A stretch of 64,000 nt of DNA from an uncultured Pelagibacteraceae bacterium (lineage in GTDB: Bacteria; Pseudomonadota; Alphaproteobacteria; Pelagibacterales; Pelagibacteraceae): the NCBI GenBank assembly GCA_902604305.1, contig CACKXS010000001.1:1-64000 (forward strand), in the 5' to 3' direction. Made by a program: the position numbers and the translations under genes. Below the pieces are notes generated by a model. That model had not been told where the DNA came from. It did no database searches and was given only the letters and a program-made list of their open reading frames with translations. Position 1 is the first letter of the stretch, and each line of letters begins with the position of its first letter. Shown here piece by piece: positions 1-8,924 of the stretch.

Positions 1-626
1 ACAAAACTCACATAGATAATTTAATCAAATCATTAAATAAATATAATATTAGAAAAAAAAATTTAAGAAAAAATATTTTAAAATTAATTAAATTAAATTT
101 AAAAAAAAATAAAAATTATGACCATTTATTAAGAGTTGCTTCAAATAATAAAATTATTTCTATTTCTTTACGCAAAAGGCCAATACCCAAATCTAATTTC
201 AAACTTAAGCTAGTAAATTATAAACGAGTAGATGCTGTTTATAAAAATTTAAAATACAAAAAAATTTTAAAAATACTAAGTAAACTAGACGTTACAAAAT
301 TTGATATAGCACTTTATAAAGGAACCAAAATATTAGAAACCGGCACATCCAATTTATTGTTTGTTAAAAGCAATAAAATATTTTCTCCCAATTATGATTG
401 CTACAAAGGTACAACAATCAAGTTTTTCAGTAAAAAGGTTAAGATAAAATTCAAGAATATATTTATAAAAGATATTAACAGTTTTGATGAAATCTTAGTT
501 GTAGGATCTGGAAAAGGAATAGTATCTGTTTCATCAATAGATAATAATTTATGGTTAAGAAAAAGTCTTAAAATATATAAAAAACTTGATAAAATTTACA
601 AAAACCAAGTTAATATTAAACAATAG
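1..626 (+). CDS. class IV aminotransferase, C-terminal fragment (PabC-like)
   Basis: The reading frame is open from base 3 to a TAG at 624-626, so this is the last ~207 residues of a gene starting outside the window. The stretch ending ETGTSNLLFV near 340-366 is the conserved E-x-x-x-SNLF block of fold-type IV PLP aminotransferases and aminodeoxychorismate lyases. The preceding YKN motif (about 240-248) sits where the PLP-binding lysine is expected. Known members are branched-chain or D-amino acid aminotransferases and PabC, which makes p-aminobenzoate for folate. The spacing resembles PabC, but the missing N-terminus prevents a firm choice. The fragment is unusually lysine- and asparagine-rich, in keeping with the base composition. 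Confidence 0.75.
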   Translation, partial: KTHIDNLIKSLNKYNIRKKNLRKNILKLIKLNLKKNKNYDHLLRVASNNKIISISLRKRPIPKSNFKLKLVNYKRVDAVYKNLKYKKILKILSKLDVTKFDIALYKGTKILETGTSNLLFVKSNKIFSPNYDCYKGTTIKFFSKKVKIKFKNIFIKDINSFDEILVVGSGKGIVSVSSIDNNLWLRKSLKIYKKLDKIYKNQVNIKQ

Positions 627-728
627 ATAATGAAATTTTCATTTATTAGCGATACTAAATGACTAGATTCGAAGGTTGATCTATTTTGTTAACTATACTA
701 AATACTTTATTCGAAAGGGAAAAATCAT

Positions 729-1529
729 ATGCTATCTGTTAATCCATTTGCAATATTAGCCGAAACTGTATCTCCAATATTTATGCAGTCTTTTGTTGTT
801 TTAATGGTTATCTTAATTGTTGTTGGCACACTTGTAGACATTATTCATAAAAAAAATGTTAAATATTTTTTTGAAAATGCAAAAAAAGCAAAATTATCTG
901 CTACAAAAACCTTAAGCACAGGGGAAAGAATATCTGTAATTTCAAAAACAATATTAAGCGATATTGCCACTACATCTGAACTTGGAGCTGGCAAAAGAAG
1001 AGCCGCTCATCTACTTGGAATGTATGGAACAATTTTATTCTGGGCAGGATCAGCAATAATGATTTTTTGTTATTCAAGTCCATCTTCAGATACACCATCT
1101 TTCTGGCCTATTATTTGGCATGTTGGAGCTATTATGACAGTTGTTGGAGGAGGTTGGTTTTGGTTTTTTTTAAGAGTAGATGTTTATTCAGAAGCTCAAC
1201 CTTGGTATAGAATTATAAAAGCAGATTTATTTGTGCTTGCTCTTGTTGCATCATCTTTAACAGGTCTAATTTGGTCTTATTTACAATCATTAGATCTGAA
1301 TGATAGATGGGATGATAAAGTATTTTTAGTTTTATTTATTATATCAAATCTTGTTTTATTTGGAGGAGTATATTGGTCTAAATTTGCGCATATGTTTTAT
1401 AAACCAGGTGCTGCGATACAGAAAAATTTAGCAGAAGCTGACGGTTCCAGAGACAATTTGCCACCCGAAGCAGATGCCCCAAAACAATTTGGATTAGGTA
1501 TAAGTAGAGAGAATCCAAAACATTATTAA
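729..1529 (+). CDS. aprM: adenylylsulfate reductase membrane anchor AprM
   Basis: A 266-aa integral membrane protein with about five hydrophobic segments: residues ~18-38, a pair in the middle (~100-150), and two more around 165-215. Position directly before aprB-aprA and the NarI/HdrE-like character match AprM, the proposed quinone-linked membrane anchor of APS reductase in sulfur oxidisers. Its role is to pass electrons between the soluble AprBA dimer and the quinone pool. A GAAAGGGA ribosome binding site precedes the ATG at 729. The C-terminal tail (about the last 45 residues) is polar and probably faces the partner. The assignment leans on context plus overall topology, so the family is likely but not proven. 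Confidence 0.75.
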   Translation: MLSVNPFAILAETVSPIFMQSFVVLMVILIVVGTLVDIIHKKNVKYFFENAKKAKLSATKTLSTGERISVISKTILSDIATTSELGAGKRRAAHLLGMYGTILFWAGSAIMIFCYSSPSSDTPSFWPIIWHVGAIMTVVGGGWFWFFLRVDVYSEAQPWYRIIKADLFVLALVASSLTGLIWSYLQSLDLNDRWDDKVFLVLFIISNLVLFGGVYWSKFAHMFYKPGAAIQKNLAEADGSRDNLPPEADAPKQFGLGISRENPKHY

Positions 1530-1557
1530 AATGATTTTGAAAGGAATAAAATAAATT

Positions 1558-2028
1558 ATGTCAACTTTTGTATATATGACTCGTTGTGATGGTTGTGGTC
1601 ATTGTGTAGATATTTGTCCTTCAGACATTATGCACATAGATGAAACTATAAGACGTGCAAAAAATATTGAACCGAATTTTTGTTGGGAATGTTATTCTTG
1701 CGTTAAAGCTTGTCCTAACCATGCAATAGACGTTCGAGGTTATGCTGACTTTGCTCCTATGGGCCACAGTGTAAGAGTTAGAAGAGAAGAAGAAAAAGGA
1801 ACAATTTCTTGGAAAATAAAATTTAGAAATGGGACGGTAAAAGACTTTGTTTCTCCAATAACAACAAAACCATGGGGAAAATTTATTCCAAAACTCGCAG
1901 ATGGCGACAAACCAAATCAAGGAGAAATAAATTCGCAAATTCTTTATTCAGAACCCGAGGGTTTAAATACAAAAAAAGAATTACCTAAAGTAGAAAAAAG
2001 TGCATTTAAAAAAGGCGTTTATTATTAA
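1558..2028 (+). CDS. aprB: adenylylsulfate reductase beta subunit (ferredoxin-like)
   Basis: A 156-aa iron-sulfur subunit of APS reductase. It shows two 4Fe-4S motifs, C10-x2-C13-x2-C16-x3-C20 and C42-x2-C45-x2-C48-x3-C52, followed by a ~100-residue tail typical of AprB that wraps the alpha subunit. It carries electrons between the FAD of AprA and the membrane partner. The stop codon overlaps the aprA start by one base (TAATG at 2026-2030), so the two are translationally coupled. In a heterotroph without a sulfate-reduction set nearby, the expected direction is sulfite oxidation to APS. Confidence 0.95.
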   Translation: MSTFVYMTRCDGCGHCVDICPSDIMHIDETIRRAKNIEPNFCWECYSCVKACPNHAIDVRGYADFAPMGHSVRVRREEEKGTISWKIKFRNGTVKDFVSPITTKPWGKFIPKLADGDKPNQGEINSQILYSEPEGLNTKKELPKVEKSAFKKGVYY

Positions 2029-3884
2029 TGGCTAGAAAAACTATAGTTGAAGATTGTGATATTCTTGTAGTAGGCGGTGGTATGGCTGGAACTGGTGCTA
2101 CTTTTGAAGCTAGACACTGGGGAAGAGATTTAAAAATTATTTGTGTAGAAAAAGCAAATATCGACAGAAGTGGTGCGGTAGCTCAAGGTCTATATGCAAT
2201 TAACTGTTATATGGGAATGCAATGGGGTGAAAATCAACCAGAGGATCACGTTCGATATGCTCGAAATGATTTAATGGGTCTGGTTAGAGAAGATCTTGGC
2301 TATGATATGGCTCGTCACGTAGATTCAACAGTACACATGTTTGATGAATGGGGTTTACCAATGATGAAGAATAAAGAAACTGGCCGTTACCAACGTGAAG
2401 GTAAATGGCAAATAATGATTCATGGAGAAAGTTACAAACCAATAGTAGCTGAAGCAGCAAAAAAATCTGCGGATAAAATTTACAACAGGATCATGATTAC
2501 ACATCTACTTATGGATGAAGCAAAAGAAAATAGAGTAGGTGGAGCGGTAGGATTTAATATGAGAACTGGAGACTATTATGTCTTTAGAGCAAAAACTGTA
2601 ATAGTTGCTGCAGGTGGAGCATCTCATATTTTTAAACCAAGAGCCGTTGGAGAAGGAATGGGAAGAACTTGGTATGCACCTTGGAGCAACGGATCAGCAT
2701 ATGCTCTTCCAATTGAAGCTGGAGCTAAAATGACACAAATGGAAAATAGAATTGTGCTATGCAGATTTAAAGATGGTTATGGTCCAGTAGGAGCTTATTT
2801 TTTACATTTAAAAACTTATACTCAAAACGCTAACGGTGAGAATTACGAGAAAAAATGGTACGACAAAACAAAAGAATTAGTAGGTGAATATATAGATCAT
2901 CACCCAACCCCAACTTGTTTACGTAATCATGCTTTTATTCAAGAAGTCATGGCTGGTGGTGGTCCAATTCATATGGTTACAAAAGAAGCTTTCCAAGATC
3001 CTCATCTAGAAACTGTTGGATGGGAAAATTTCTTAGGAATGACTGTTGGCCAAGCTGTTGTTTGGGCATCACAAAATATTGATCCAAAATATACAAATCC
3101 TGAATTAACTACTTCAGAACCTTATGTAATGGGTTCTCATGCAACTTGTTCTGGAGCTTGGGTTAGTGGACCAGAAGATATTGCTCCACCTGAGTATTTT
3201 TGGGGCTATAATAGAATGACAACGGTAGAAGGATTGTTTGGGGCTGGAGATACTGTTGGCGGAAGCGCTCACAAATTCTCATCAGGGTCATTTACCGAAG
3301 GCAGATTGGCCGCTAAAGCTGCTGTTAAATATATTGAAGAGGAAAAAGCGAAAGATATAGATGTGAGTGATAAGCAATGTGAAGATTTTAAAGAAATTAT
3401 ATTTAAACCTTTAGAAAACTACACAGTTGGAAGAAATGAAATTACAGGTGGAACTGTTTCTCCAAGTTATATATCTCCAATCCAAGGTCTTCAACGTCTA
3501 CAAAAGATTATGGATGAGTACGTTGGAGGAATATCTTATAATTATATGACTAATGAAAATACTCTCAAAAGAGGCTTAGAGTTACTTGATTGGTTACAAG
3601 AAGATTTAGAAAAAGTTGGTGCTGAGGATTATCATCAGCTTATGAGAGCATGGGAACTTAAACATAGAACCCTTACATCTCAGTGTGTAACGGAACACAC
3701 CCTTTTCAGACAAGAAACACGTTGGCCAGGCTATTATTATAGAGGAGATTACATGAAGTTAGATGACGAAAACTGGCATTGTTTAACTTTATCAAGAAGA
3801 GACCCTAAGACTGGAAAGTTTACCATGGAGAAGGCTCCAGTTTATCATATAGTTGATGAAAAAGAGAAGAAGGAAGCTTCATAA
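2028..3884 (+). CDS. aprA: adenylylsulfate reductase alpha subunit (FAD)
   Basis: A 618-aa flavoprotein, the normal AprA length. An N-terminal FAD Rossmann motif GGGMAGTG lies at residues 16-23. A fumarate-reductase-like capping region and the AprA-typical GDTVGGSAHKFSSGSF block near residues 406-421 follow. It interconverts sulfite plus AMP and APS. With AprM upstream and sulfite-releasing enzymes downstream, oxidation of sulfite is the reasonable direction. The ATG overlaps the aprB stop. No ATP sulfurylase (sat) is visible, so how APS becomes sulfate cannot be read from this window. Confidence 0.96.
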   Translation: MARKTIVEDCDILVVGGGMAGTGATFEARHWGRDLKIICVEKANIDRSGAVAQGLYAINCYMGMQWGENQPEDHVRYARNDLMGLVREDLGYDMARHVDSTVHMFDEWGLPMMKNKETGRYQREGKWQIMIHGESYKPIVAEAAKKSADKIYNRIMITHLLMDEAKENRVGGAVGFNMRTGDYYVFRAKTVIVAAGGASHIFKPRAVGEGMGRTWYAPWSNGSAYALPIEAGAKMTQMENRIVLCRFKDGYGPVGAYFLHLKTYTQNANGENYEKKWYDKTKELVGEYIDHHPTPTCLRNHAFIQEVMAGGGPIHMVTKEAFQDPHLETVGWENFLGMTVGQAVVWASQNIDPKYTNPELTTSEPYVMGSHATCSGAWVSGPEDIAPPEYFWGYNRMTTVEGLFGAGDTVGGSAHKFSSGSFTEGRLAAKAAVKYIEEEKAKDIDVSDKQCEDFKEIIFKPLENYTVGRNEITGGTVSPSYISPIQGLQRLQKIMDEYVGGISYNYMTNENTLKRGLELLDWLQEDLEKVGAEDYHQLMRAWELKHRTLTSQCVTEHTLFRQETRWPGYYYRGDYMKLDDENWHCLTLSRRDPKTGKFTMEKAPVYHIVDEKEKKEAS

Positions 3885-3892
3885 TTATATTA

Positions 3893-4243
3893 ATGAGTCT
3901 TCTAGACAAATCAGAGGAAGAAATAATTAAAATTGCCGAACCCATATGGGCTAACCTTGTAAAGTCATCAAATATAAAAGATTACGGTGGATTTACTAAA
4001 GATTTTTCATCTCAGATGCTCTACGGAGCTAATGAAGTGGAACTAGGTAAGCAATGGGCAAGTAATGACCTTATATCTTCTTTGTCAGAGGGCTGTAAAG
4101 CGTTTGGCTGCCTTAAGAGAGGTCAGCATGTTACCATTTTATATAAGCAGACTAGCACAAAGATACCTGGAGAGTTTTTAGGACGTCTTGTCTTAGGAGA
4201 AGAAGGAGATCAGATTAAAGTTTTTGGAGCTACGATCTTTTAA
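3893..4243 (+). CDS. conserved-looking protein of unknown function, aprA-linked
   Basis: A 116-aa soluble protein 8 bases after aprA on the same strand, so probably co-transcribed with aprMBA. It has no signal peptide or membrane segment. The N-terminal half is helical-looking with acidic patches. The C-terminal half looks like beta strands, with a PGEFLGRLVLG stretch near residues 92-102 and the ending VFGATIF. Two cysteines (in GCKAFGC, about residues 68-73) are spaced CxxxxC. I do not recognise the family. Its location suggests an accessory role in sulfite or APS handling, but that is inference from position only. Confidence 0.7.
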   Translation: MSLLDKSEEEIIKIAEPIWANLVKSSNIKDYGGFTKDFSSQMLYGANEVELGKQWASNDLISSLSEGCKAFGCLKRGQHVTILYKQTSTKIPGEFLGRLVLGEEGDQIKVFGATIF

Positions 4244-4306
4244 AAATTTTTTAAATATTTTTAAAAATTACTTGCAAAATTTTAAAACCGGGTGTAATTC
4301 CTAGTT

Positions 4307-4453
4307 ATGCTTAACAATTTTTTTAAAAATATTAAATCATCTGTTAAGCAACTTCCAAATATTCAATCGTTTATTAGTGCAAAATCAGCACTATATTTTG
4401 GTCTAGTAGCCTACTGGGGATTAATTCTTTTTGGAACTTTTTTTAATATTTAA
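4307..4453 (+). CDS. small membrane protein, 48 aa, unknown function
   Basis: A short reading frame between the 116-aa gene and the exporter gene, ATG at 4307 and TAA at 4451-4453. The product has a basic, polar N-terminus of about 24 residues, then one hydrophobic segment (about residues 27-46, ALYFGLVAYWGLILFGTFF) and a two-residue tail. This is a plausible single-span membrane peptide with the N-terminus in the cytoplasm. It sits 43 bases before the exporter start. I do not recognise a named family. Its reality rests on the coherent topology and on filling what would otherwise be an unusually long gap for this genome. Confidence 0.55.
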   Translation: MLNNFFKNIKSSVKQLPNIQSFISAKSALYFGLVAYWGLILFGTFFNI

Positions 4454-4496
4454 TCAAATAGTTGACATTGATATTTTAGAAGAATAGTTAATAAAT

Positions 4497-5582
4497 ATGG
4501 AGTATTTTCTTCCGATTGCAGAAGTTTATGTAAACCTTCCTTTAATATTTATTCTTAGTTTAGTAGTTGGAGTTCTTTCAGGTTTGTTTGGTGTTGGTGG
4601 AGGGTTTTTAATGACTCCATTTTTAATTTTTTTAGGTGTACCCCCAGCTTATGCAGTACCCAATGAAGCAAATAATATTTTAGGTACATCAATATCAGGC
4701 TCTACAACTCATTATCTTAAAGGCACTTTAGATTATAAAATGGGATTCATGATTGTCATAGGAGGTGCTGCTGGAACAATTTTAGGTATTATAACATTCT
4801 CTTATTTCCAAGATATTGGAAAAATTAATATAGTCATCTCATTATCATATATGTATATCCTAGCAATCATTGGAACAATAATGCTTGTTCAAGGAGTTAC
4901 AGAAATTGATAGAGCAAGAAGAAAAATTGTTGTTAGAAAAAAACTTCACTCTCATTATTGGATACACGGTTTACCATTTCGAATGAGATTTAAAAAATCT
5001 AAATTATATGAAAGTGCCTTTACACCAATTATTATTGGTTTAGTTGTTGGATTTATAGCTGCAATAATGGGTGTGGGTGGTGCATTTATTTTGGTACCTG
5101 CAATGATTTATATAATAGGTATGCCAACCAAACTTATTCCAGGTACATCTTTGTTTGTTACAATTTTTGTTAGTGCAATTGTTACAGTTCTTCATGCTTT
5201 TAATTATGGTTCAATTGATCTTATGCTTGTAATGATATTAATTTGTGGTTCTATTTTAGGTGTTCAGGTAGGTCAAAAAATTGGAGAGAAAGTTGATAGT
5301 TCTGAATTTAAAACCATTTTAGCAGTTCTATTATTATTAGTTGGTATAGCAATTGCTTATGATGCATTTTTTGCAGAGAAAACTCTAGAAGTTGTAAATA
5401 ATAATGGCGCTAAAACTTTAAGTCCTTTTGCAAAATTTATAAAAGATATATCAGTAAATGTTCCTGTGCTTTATGGAATGTTATCAATTCTGCTAGCTCT
5501 TATTTTGGGTGTTGGTGCAGCTATATTAAGAAGATTTTTTTCTAACCTAAGAAAAAATATGAAAGTCGTTAAAAGTAAATAA
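4497..5582 (+). CDS. TauE/SafE family sulfite/organosulfur anion exporter
   Basis: A 361-aa polytopic membrane protein with the internal duplication of the TauE/SafE (TSUP) family: GVGGGFLMTPFL at about residues 33-44 and GVGGAFILVPAM at about 198-209. A longer cytoplasmic loop rich in Arg and Lys (about residues 140-170) separates the halves, and an extra C-terminal membrane span lies near 325-345. Characterised relatives export sulfite or sulfoacetate, or move related anions. Its place between aprMBA and suyAB-xsc suggests it removes sulfite or sulfate produced by desulfonation. The exact substrate and direction are inferred. Confidence 0.88.
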   Translation: MEYFLPIAEVYVNLPLIFILSLVVGVLSGLFGVGGGFLMTPFLIFLGVPPAYAVPNEANNILGTSISGSTTHYLKGTLDYKMGFMIVIGGAAGTILGIITFSYFQDIGKINIVISLSYMYILAIIGTIMLVQGVTEIDRARRKIVVRKKLHSHYWIHGLPFRMRFKKSKLYESAFTPIIIGLVVGFIAAIMGVGGAFILVPAMIYIIGMPTKLIPGTSLFVTIFVSAIVTVLHAFNYGSIDLMLVMILICGSILGVQVGQKIGEKVDSSEFKTILAVLLLLVGIAIAYDAFFAEKTLEVVNNNGAKTLSPFAKFIKDISVNVPVLYGMLSILLALILGVGAAILRRFFSNLRKNMKVVKSK

Positions 5583-5590
5583 TTAATTTT

Positions 5591-6757
5591 TTAAGCACTT
5601 CTAAATAATTTAGTCATAATAAATTCTTTATGACCAAGTACTTCAGCACAAGTTAACCGACCACTAGCAGCTCTGATTGTTGTCTTTATAAGCTCATCGC
5701 CAGCTTGATCCATGTTCATTTCTCTTTTTAAGATTTTTGATACATCAAGATCAATATGTTCTTTCATATTTACAGCAGTACTTGGGTTTCCTGTTAATTT
5801 AACTACAGGCTCAATTGCGTTTCCAATTATATTTCCTTGTCCAGTAGGAAATAAATGTATGTTAAAACCAGCAGCAGCTTGTAAAGTTAAACATTCACCT
5901 GCAGCAGAAGATGTATCCATAAAATACAATCCTGGGCCTTTTTTAGGCTCTTCAGCTGGAGTTAGTACATCAATAAATTTTCTTGATCCAATTTTTTGAA
6001 AATTCCCAAAAGCTTTTTCTTCAATAGTAGTTAAACCACCAGCAATATTACCTGCGGTTGGTTGGCTTTCTGAAAGATCGTTTGTAGCTTCTTTCAGAAT
6101 AAAATCATTGTAATCACTCCACGTTTTCATGAATTTTTTTTGTGCTTCAGGCGTTGAACCTCTTGTTGCACAAACTTTTTCAGCACCGGTCAATTCTGAA
6201 GTCTCACCAAAGCAAAGATGAACTCCCAATGGTTCTAATTTATCCATTAAATTTCCAACTGCCGGATTGGCAGCCATTCCTGATGTTGTATCAGACTCTC
6301 CACACTTAACTGATATCCATAAATCACTTAAAGGACATTCTTCTCTTTGTTTTTCTGATGCCCATTGAGAAAATTCTTGAGCTTTTTTAGAAGCAGTCAT
6401 TATTGTTTTAATATCTCCAGCTCCTTCAATACTAAAACCTTCAACAGGTTTTCCAGTAGTAGCTATCGCATCAACAATTCTTTTAGTCCATTTAGGTTCA
6501 ATACCTATTACAACACAAGCTGCTACATTTGGATTTTTTCCAGTTCCTATCATTGTATCAAAAAATAACTCTAGATCTGCACCAAATTGCAATCTTCCAT
6601 AAGCATGAGGTATAGCAAATGTACCTTTTATATTATTAGCAACAGCCTCAGCACATGCATTTGAAATGTCATCAACAGGAAGAATTACAACATGGTTTCT
6701 AGTTCCAACTCTTCCATTTTCTCTTTTGTAGCCTAAAAAACTTTTTGGGATTTCCAT
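5591..6757 (-). CDS. suyB: (R)-sulfolactate sulfo-lyase large subunit SuyB
   Basis: A 388-aa member of the UxaA/GarD dehydratase family, matching the length of SuyB. The start carries [13 protein letters not shown], the family signature. The blocks [35 protein letters not shown] and [15 protein letters not shown] follow and read as SuyB rather than altronate or galactarate dehydratase. It forms the catalytic part of the enzyme that splits 3-sulfolactate into pyruvate and sulfite. suyA lies 4 bases upstream on the same strand. Separate small and large subunits, with xsc and aprBA next door, argue for sulfolactate over sugar acids. A sugar-acid dehydratase remains the alternative. Confidence 0.85.
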   Translation of the reverse strand: MEIPKSFLGYKRENGRVGTRNHVVILPVDDISNACAEAVANNIKGTFAIPHAYGRLQFGADLELFFDTMIGTGKNPNVAACVVIGIEPKWTKRIVDAIATTGKPVEGFSIEGAGDIKTIMTASKKAQEFSQWASEKQREECPLSDLWISVKCGESDTTSGMAANPAVGNLMDKLEPLGVHLCFGETSELTGAEKVCATRGSTPEAQKKFMKTWSDYNDFILKEATNDLSESQPTAGNIAGGLTTIEEKAFGNFQKIGSRKFIDVLTPAEEPKKGPGLYFMDTSSAAGECLTLQAAAGFNIHLFPTGQGNIIGNAIEPVVKLTGNPSTAVNMKEHIDLDVSKILKREMNMDQAGDELIKTTIRAASGRLTCAEVLGHKEFIMTKLFRSA

Positions 6758-6761
6758 ATTA

Positions 6762-7049
6762 TTACCACTTCTTAGTTTTTACATTATGAACATGAACATG
6801 CTCACCTTTTTTAATATCTTTAACAACTTTTCCAATATCATGACCATATTTTAAAATTGTATCTCCTTCTTTAAAGTCGATCATTGCAATTTTATGACCT
6901 AAAGGGATCTCATTTTTAGATTGAATTTTAACAGATTTGTCATTTTCCATAATCCAGCAATTACATTCTTGATTAGGGGTTATTTTTTCAATAACTACAA
7001 CACCTACGTTGTCTTTTTCATCGTGAATAATTATATCTGTATTAGCCAT
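6762..7049 (-). CDS. suyA: (R)-sulfolactate sulfo-lyase small subunit SuyA
   Basis: A 95-aa SAF-domain protein, the separate small subunit of SuyAB; in altronate dehydratases a similar domain is often fused to the large part. The C-terminal block [24 protein letters not shown] (about residues 66-89) is the conserved SAF end with the His-Val-His motif. It is the first gene of the minus-strand suyAB pair, and the stop is followed after 4 bases by the suyB ATG. A candidate promoter lies at 7083-7110. The divergent neighbour is xsc, so the 92-base gap probably controls both sulfonate enzymes. Confidence 0.85.
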   Translation of the reverse strand: MANTDIIIHDEKDNVGVVVIEKITPNQECNCWIMENDKSVKIQSKNEIPLGHKIAMIDFKEGDTILKYGHDIGKVVKDIKKGEHVHVHNVKTKKW

Positions 7050-7082
7050 AGCGACGATTTCTTTATTTGAAATTTCTTTGAT

Positions 7083-7110
7083 CTTATATATTAATCATGT
7101 CCTTAAACAA
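7083..7110 (-). promoter_or_regulatory. candidate promoter for suyAB
   Basis: Reading the minus strand, TTGTTT (7110-7105) and TATAAG (7088-7083) are separated by 16 bases and would give a transcript starting about 27 bases before the suyA ATG. Both hexamers deviate from consensus and the region is A+T rich, so a chance match is possible. The xsc promoter must lie in the same 92-base gap, but I could not place it. Confidence 0.35.
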
Positions 7111-7141
7111 ATAAAAATTTTTTATATAGAAAGATTGTAAA

Positions 7142-8923
7142 ATGGCAAAAATGAATACAGAAGAGGCATTTATCAAAGTTCTTCAGATGCATGGAATAGA
7201 ACATGCTTTTGGAATAATTGGTTCAGCGTTTATGCCTATTTCTGATTTATTTCCTAAAGCAGGTATAACTTTTTGGGATGTTGCTCATGAAACCAATGGT
7301 GGATTAATTGCAGATGGATACACTAGGGCGACTGGAAAAATGTCAATGGTGATTGCTCAAAATGGTCCAGGAATTACAGGACTTGTTACACCTATAAAAA
7401 CAGCTTACTGGAACCATACACCATTACTTTTAGTTACTCCTCAAGCAGCAAATAAAACTATGGGACAAGGTGGATTTCAAGAAGTTGAACAAATGAATTT
7501 ATTTAAAGACATGGTTTGCTATCAAGAAGAAGTTAGAGATCCATCAAGAATGGCCGAAGTTCTAAACAGAGTAATTGAAAAAGCTATTAGAGGTTCTGCT
7601 CCAGCACAAATAAATGTACCAAGAGATTATTGGACACAAGTTATAGATATAGAACTACCTCCAATAGTTAGATTAGAAAGACAAGGTGGAGGAGAGGAAG
7701 CAATAAGTAAAGCAGCAAAATTATTATCCGAAGCTAAATTTCCAGTAATTTTATCTGGAGCAGGTGTAGTTATCGGTGGAGCTATTGAAGACTGTAAAAA
7801 ACTAGCAGAAAAATTAGACTCTCCTGTGTGTAGTGGTTATCAACATAACGATAGTTTTCCTGGCAGTCATCCTTTAGCAGTAGGTCCCTTAGGCTACAAT
7901 GGTTCAAAAGCAGCGATGCAACTAATTTCAAAAGCAGATGTCGTCCTTGCACTCGGGACAAGATTAAATCCATTTTCAACTTTACCAGGTTATGGCCTAG
8001 ACTATTGGCCTAAAGATGCAAAAATTATTCAAGTAGATATGAATTCAGATCGAATTGGATTAACTAAAAAAGTTACTGTTGGAATATGTGGTGATGCTAA
8101 ATTAGTTTCTCAACAAATTTTAGAAAAGTTATCTTCAAACGCTGGCGACAAAGGAAGAGAAGAAAGAAAAAATTTAATCCACCAAACCAAATCAGCCTGG
8201 TTGCAGACATTAACAAGTTTAGATCATGAAGATGATGATCCAGGAACTGTTTGGAATAAAGAAGCAAGAGAAAGAGACAGTGATAGAATGTCACCAAGAC
8301 AAGCTTGGAGAGCAATACAAGCAGGAATGCCTGATGATGTTATAATTTCATCTGACATAGGTAACAACTGCGCTATTGGAAATGCTTACCCAACATTTGA
8401 AAAAGGAAGAAAATATTTAGCTCCAGGTTTATTCGGCCCATGTGGCTATGGATTTCCTTCAATACTAGGAGCAAAAATAGGATGTCCAGATACACCAGTT
8501 ATAGGTTTTGCTGGAGATGGGGCTTTTGGAATAAGTATGAATGAGATGAGTTCATGCGCAAGAAAAGAATGGCCAAAAATTACAATGGTTATCTTTAGAA
8601 ATTATCAGTGGGGTGCAGAAAAAAGAAACTCAATTCTTTGGTTTGAAGACAATTTTGTTGGAACTGAATTAGACCCTGAGTTAAGTTACGCAAAGGTAGC
8701 TAATGCTTGTGGATTAAAAGGGGTTACCGTGAAGACCATGGAAGAAACAACAAAAGCTATTAAACAATCTTGCGAAGATCAAAAAAAAGGAATTACAACA
8801 TTTATTGAGATAATTTTAAATCAAGAACTGGGCGAACCATTTAGAAGAGATGCTATGAAGAAACCAGTTAAAGTAGCAGGTATTAAAAAAGAGGATATGA
8901 AACCTCAAAAATCATTAGTTTAA
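7142..8923 (+). CDS. xsc: sulfoacetaldehyde acetyltransferase Xsc
   Basis: A 593-aa thiamine diphosphate enzyme that converts sulfoacetaldehyde plus phosphate to acetyl phosphate and sulfite, the central step of taurine and related C2 sulfonate catabolism. The N-terminal half carries the Xsc-type TEEAFIKVLQMHGIEHAFG and the catalytic glutamate in AHE50. The TPP/Mg motif begins GDGAFG near residue 458. The length and the N-terminal signature distinguish it from acetolactate synthase. It is divergent from suyAB. No phosphotransacetylase, taurine transaminase or taurine transporter is seen in the window, so upstream and downstream steps must be encoded elsewhere. Confidence 0.95.
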   Translation: MAKMNTEEAFIKVLQMHGIEHAFGIIGSAFMPISDLFPKAGITFWDVAHETNGGLIADGYTRATGKMSMVIAQNGPGITGLVTPIKTAYWNHTPLLLVTPQAANKTMGQGGFQEVEQMNLFKDMVCYQEEVRDPSRMAEVLNRVIEKAIRGSAPAQINVPRDYWTQVIDIELPPIVRLERQGGGEEAISKAAKLLSEAKFPVILSGAGVVIGGAIEDCKKLAEKLDSPVCSGYQHNDSFPGSHPLAVGPLGYNGSKAAMQLISKADVVLALGTRLNPFSTLPGYGLDYWPKDAKIIQVDMNSDRIGLTKKVTVGICGDAKLVSQQILEKLSSNAGDKGREERKNLIHQTKSAWLQTLTSLDHEDDDPGTVWNKEARERDSDRMSPRQAWRAIQAGMPDDVIISSDIGNNCAIGNAYPTFEKGRKYLAPGLFGPCGYGFPSILGAKIGCPDTPVIGFAGDGAFGISMNEMSSCARKEWPKITMVIFRNYQWGAEKRNSILWFEDNFVGTELDPELSYAKVANACGLKGVTVKTMEETTKAIKQSCEDQKKGITTFIEIILNQELGEPFRRDAMKKPVKVAGIKKEDMKPQKSLV

Positions 8924-8924
8924 A

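Noticed and set aside
667..715. Two TTCGAA-containing repeats (667-673 and 709-715) upstream of aprM as an operator
   Set aside because: Six-base palindromes 42 bases apart are too short and lack further shared sequence; no promoter spacing supports them.
1621..1938. 105-codon open frame opposite aprB
   Set aside because: It is a mirror of aprB codons without any recognisable domain.
4240..4275. A/T-only inverted repeat after the aprA-linked gene as terminator
   Set aside because: The stem is purely A-T and imperfect; such matches are common in this base composition.
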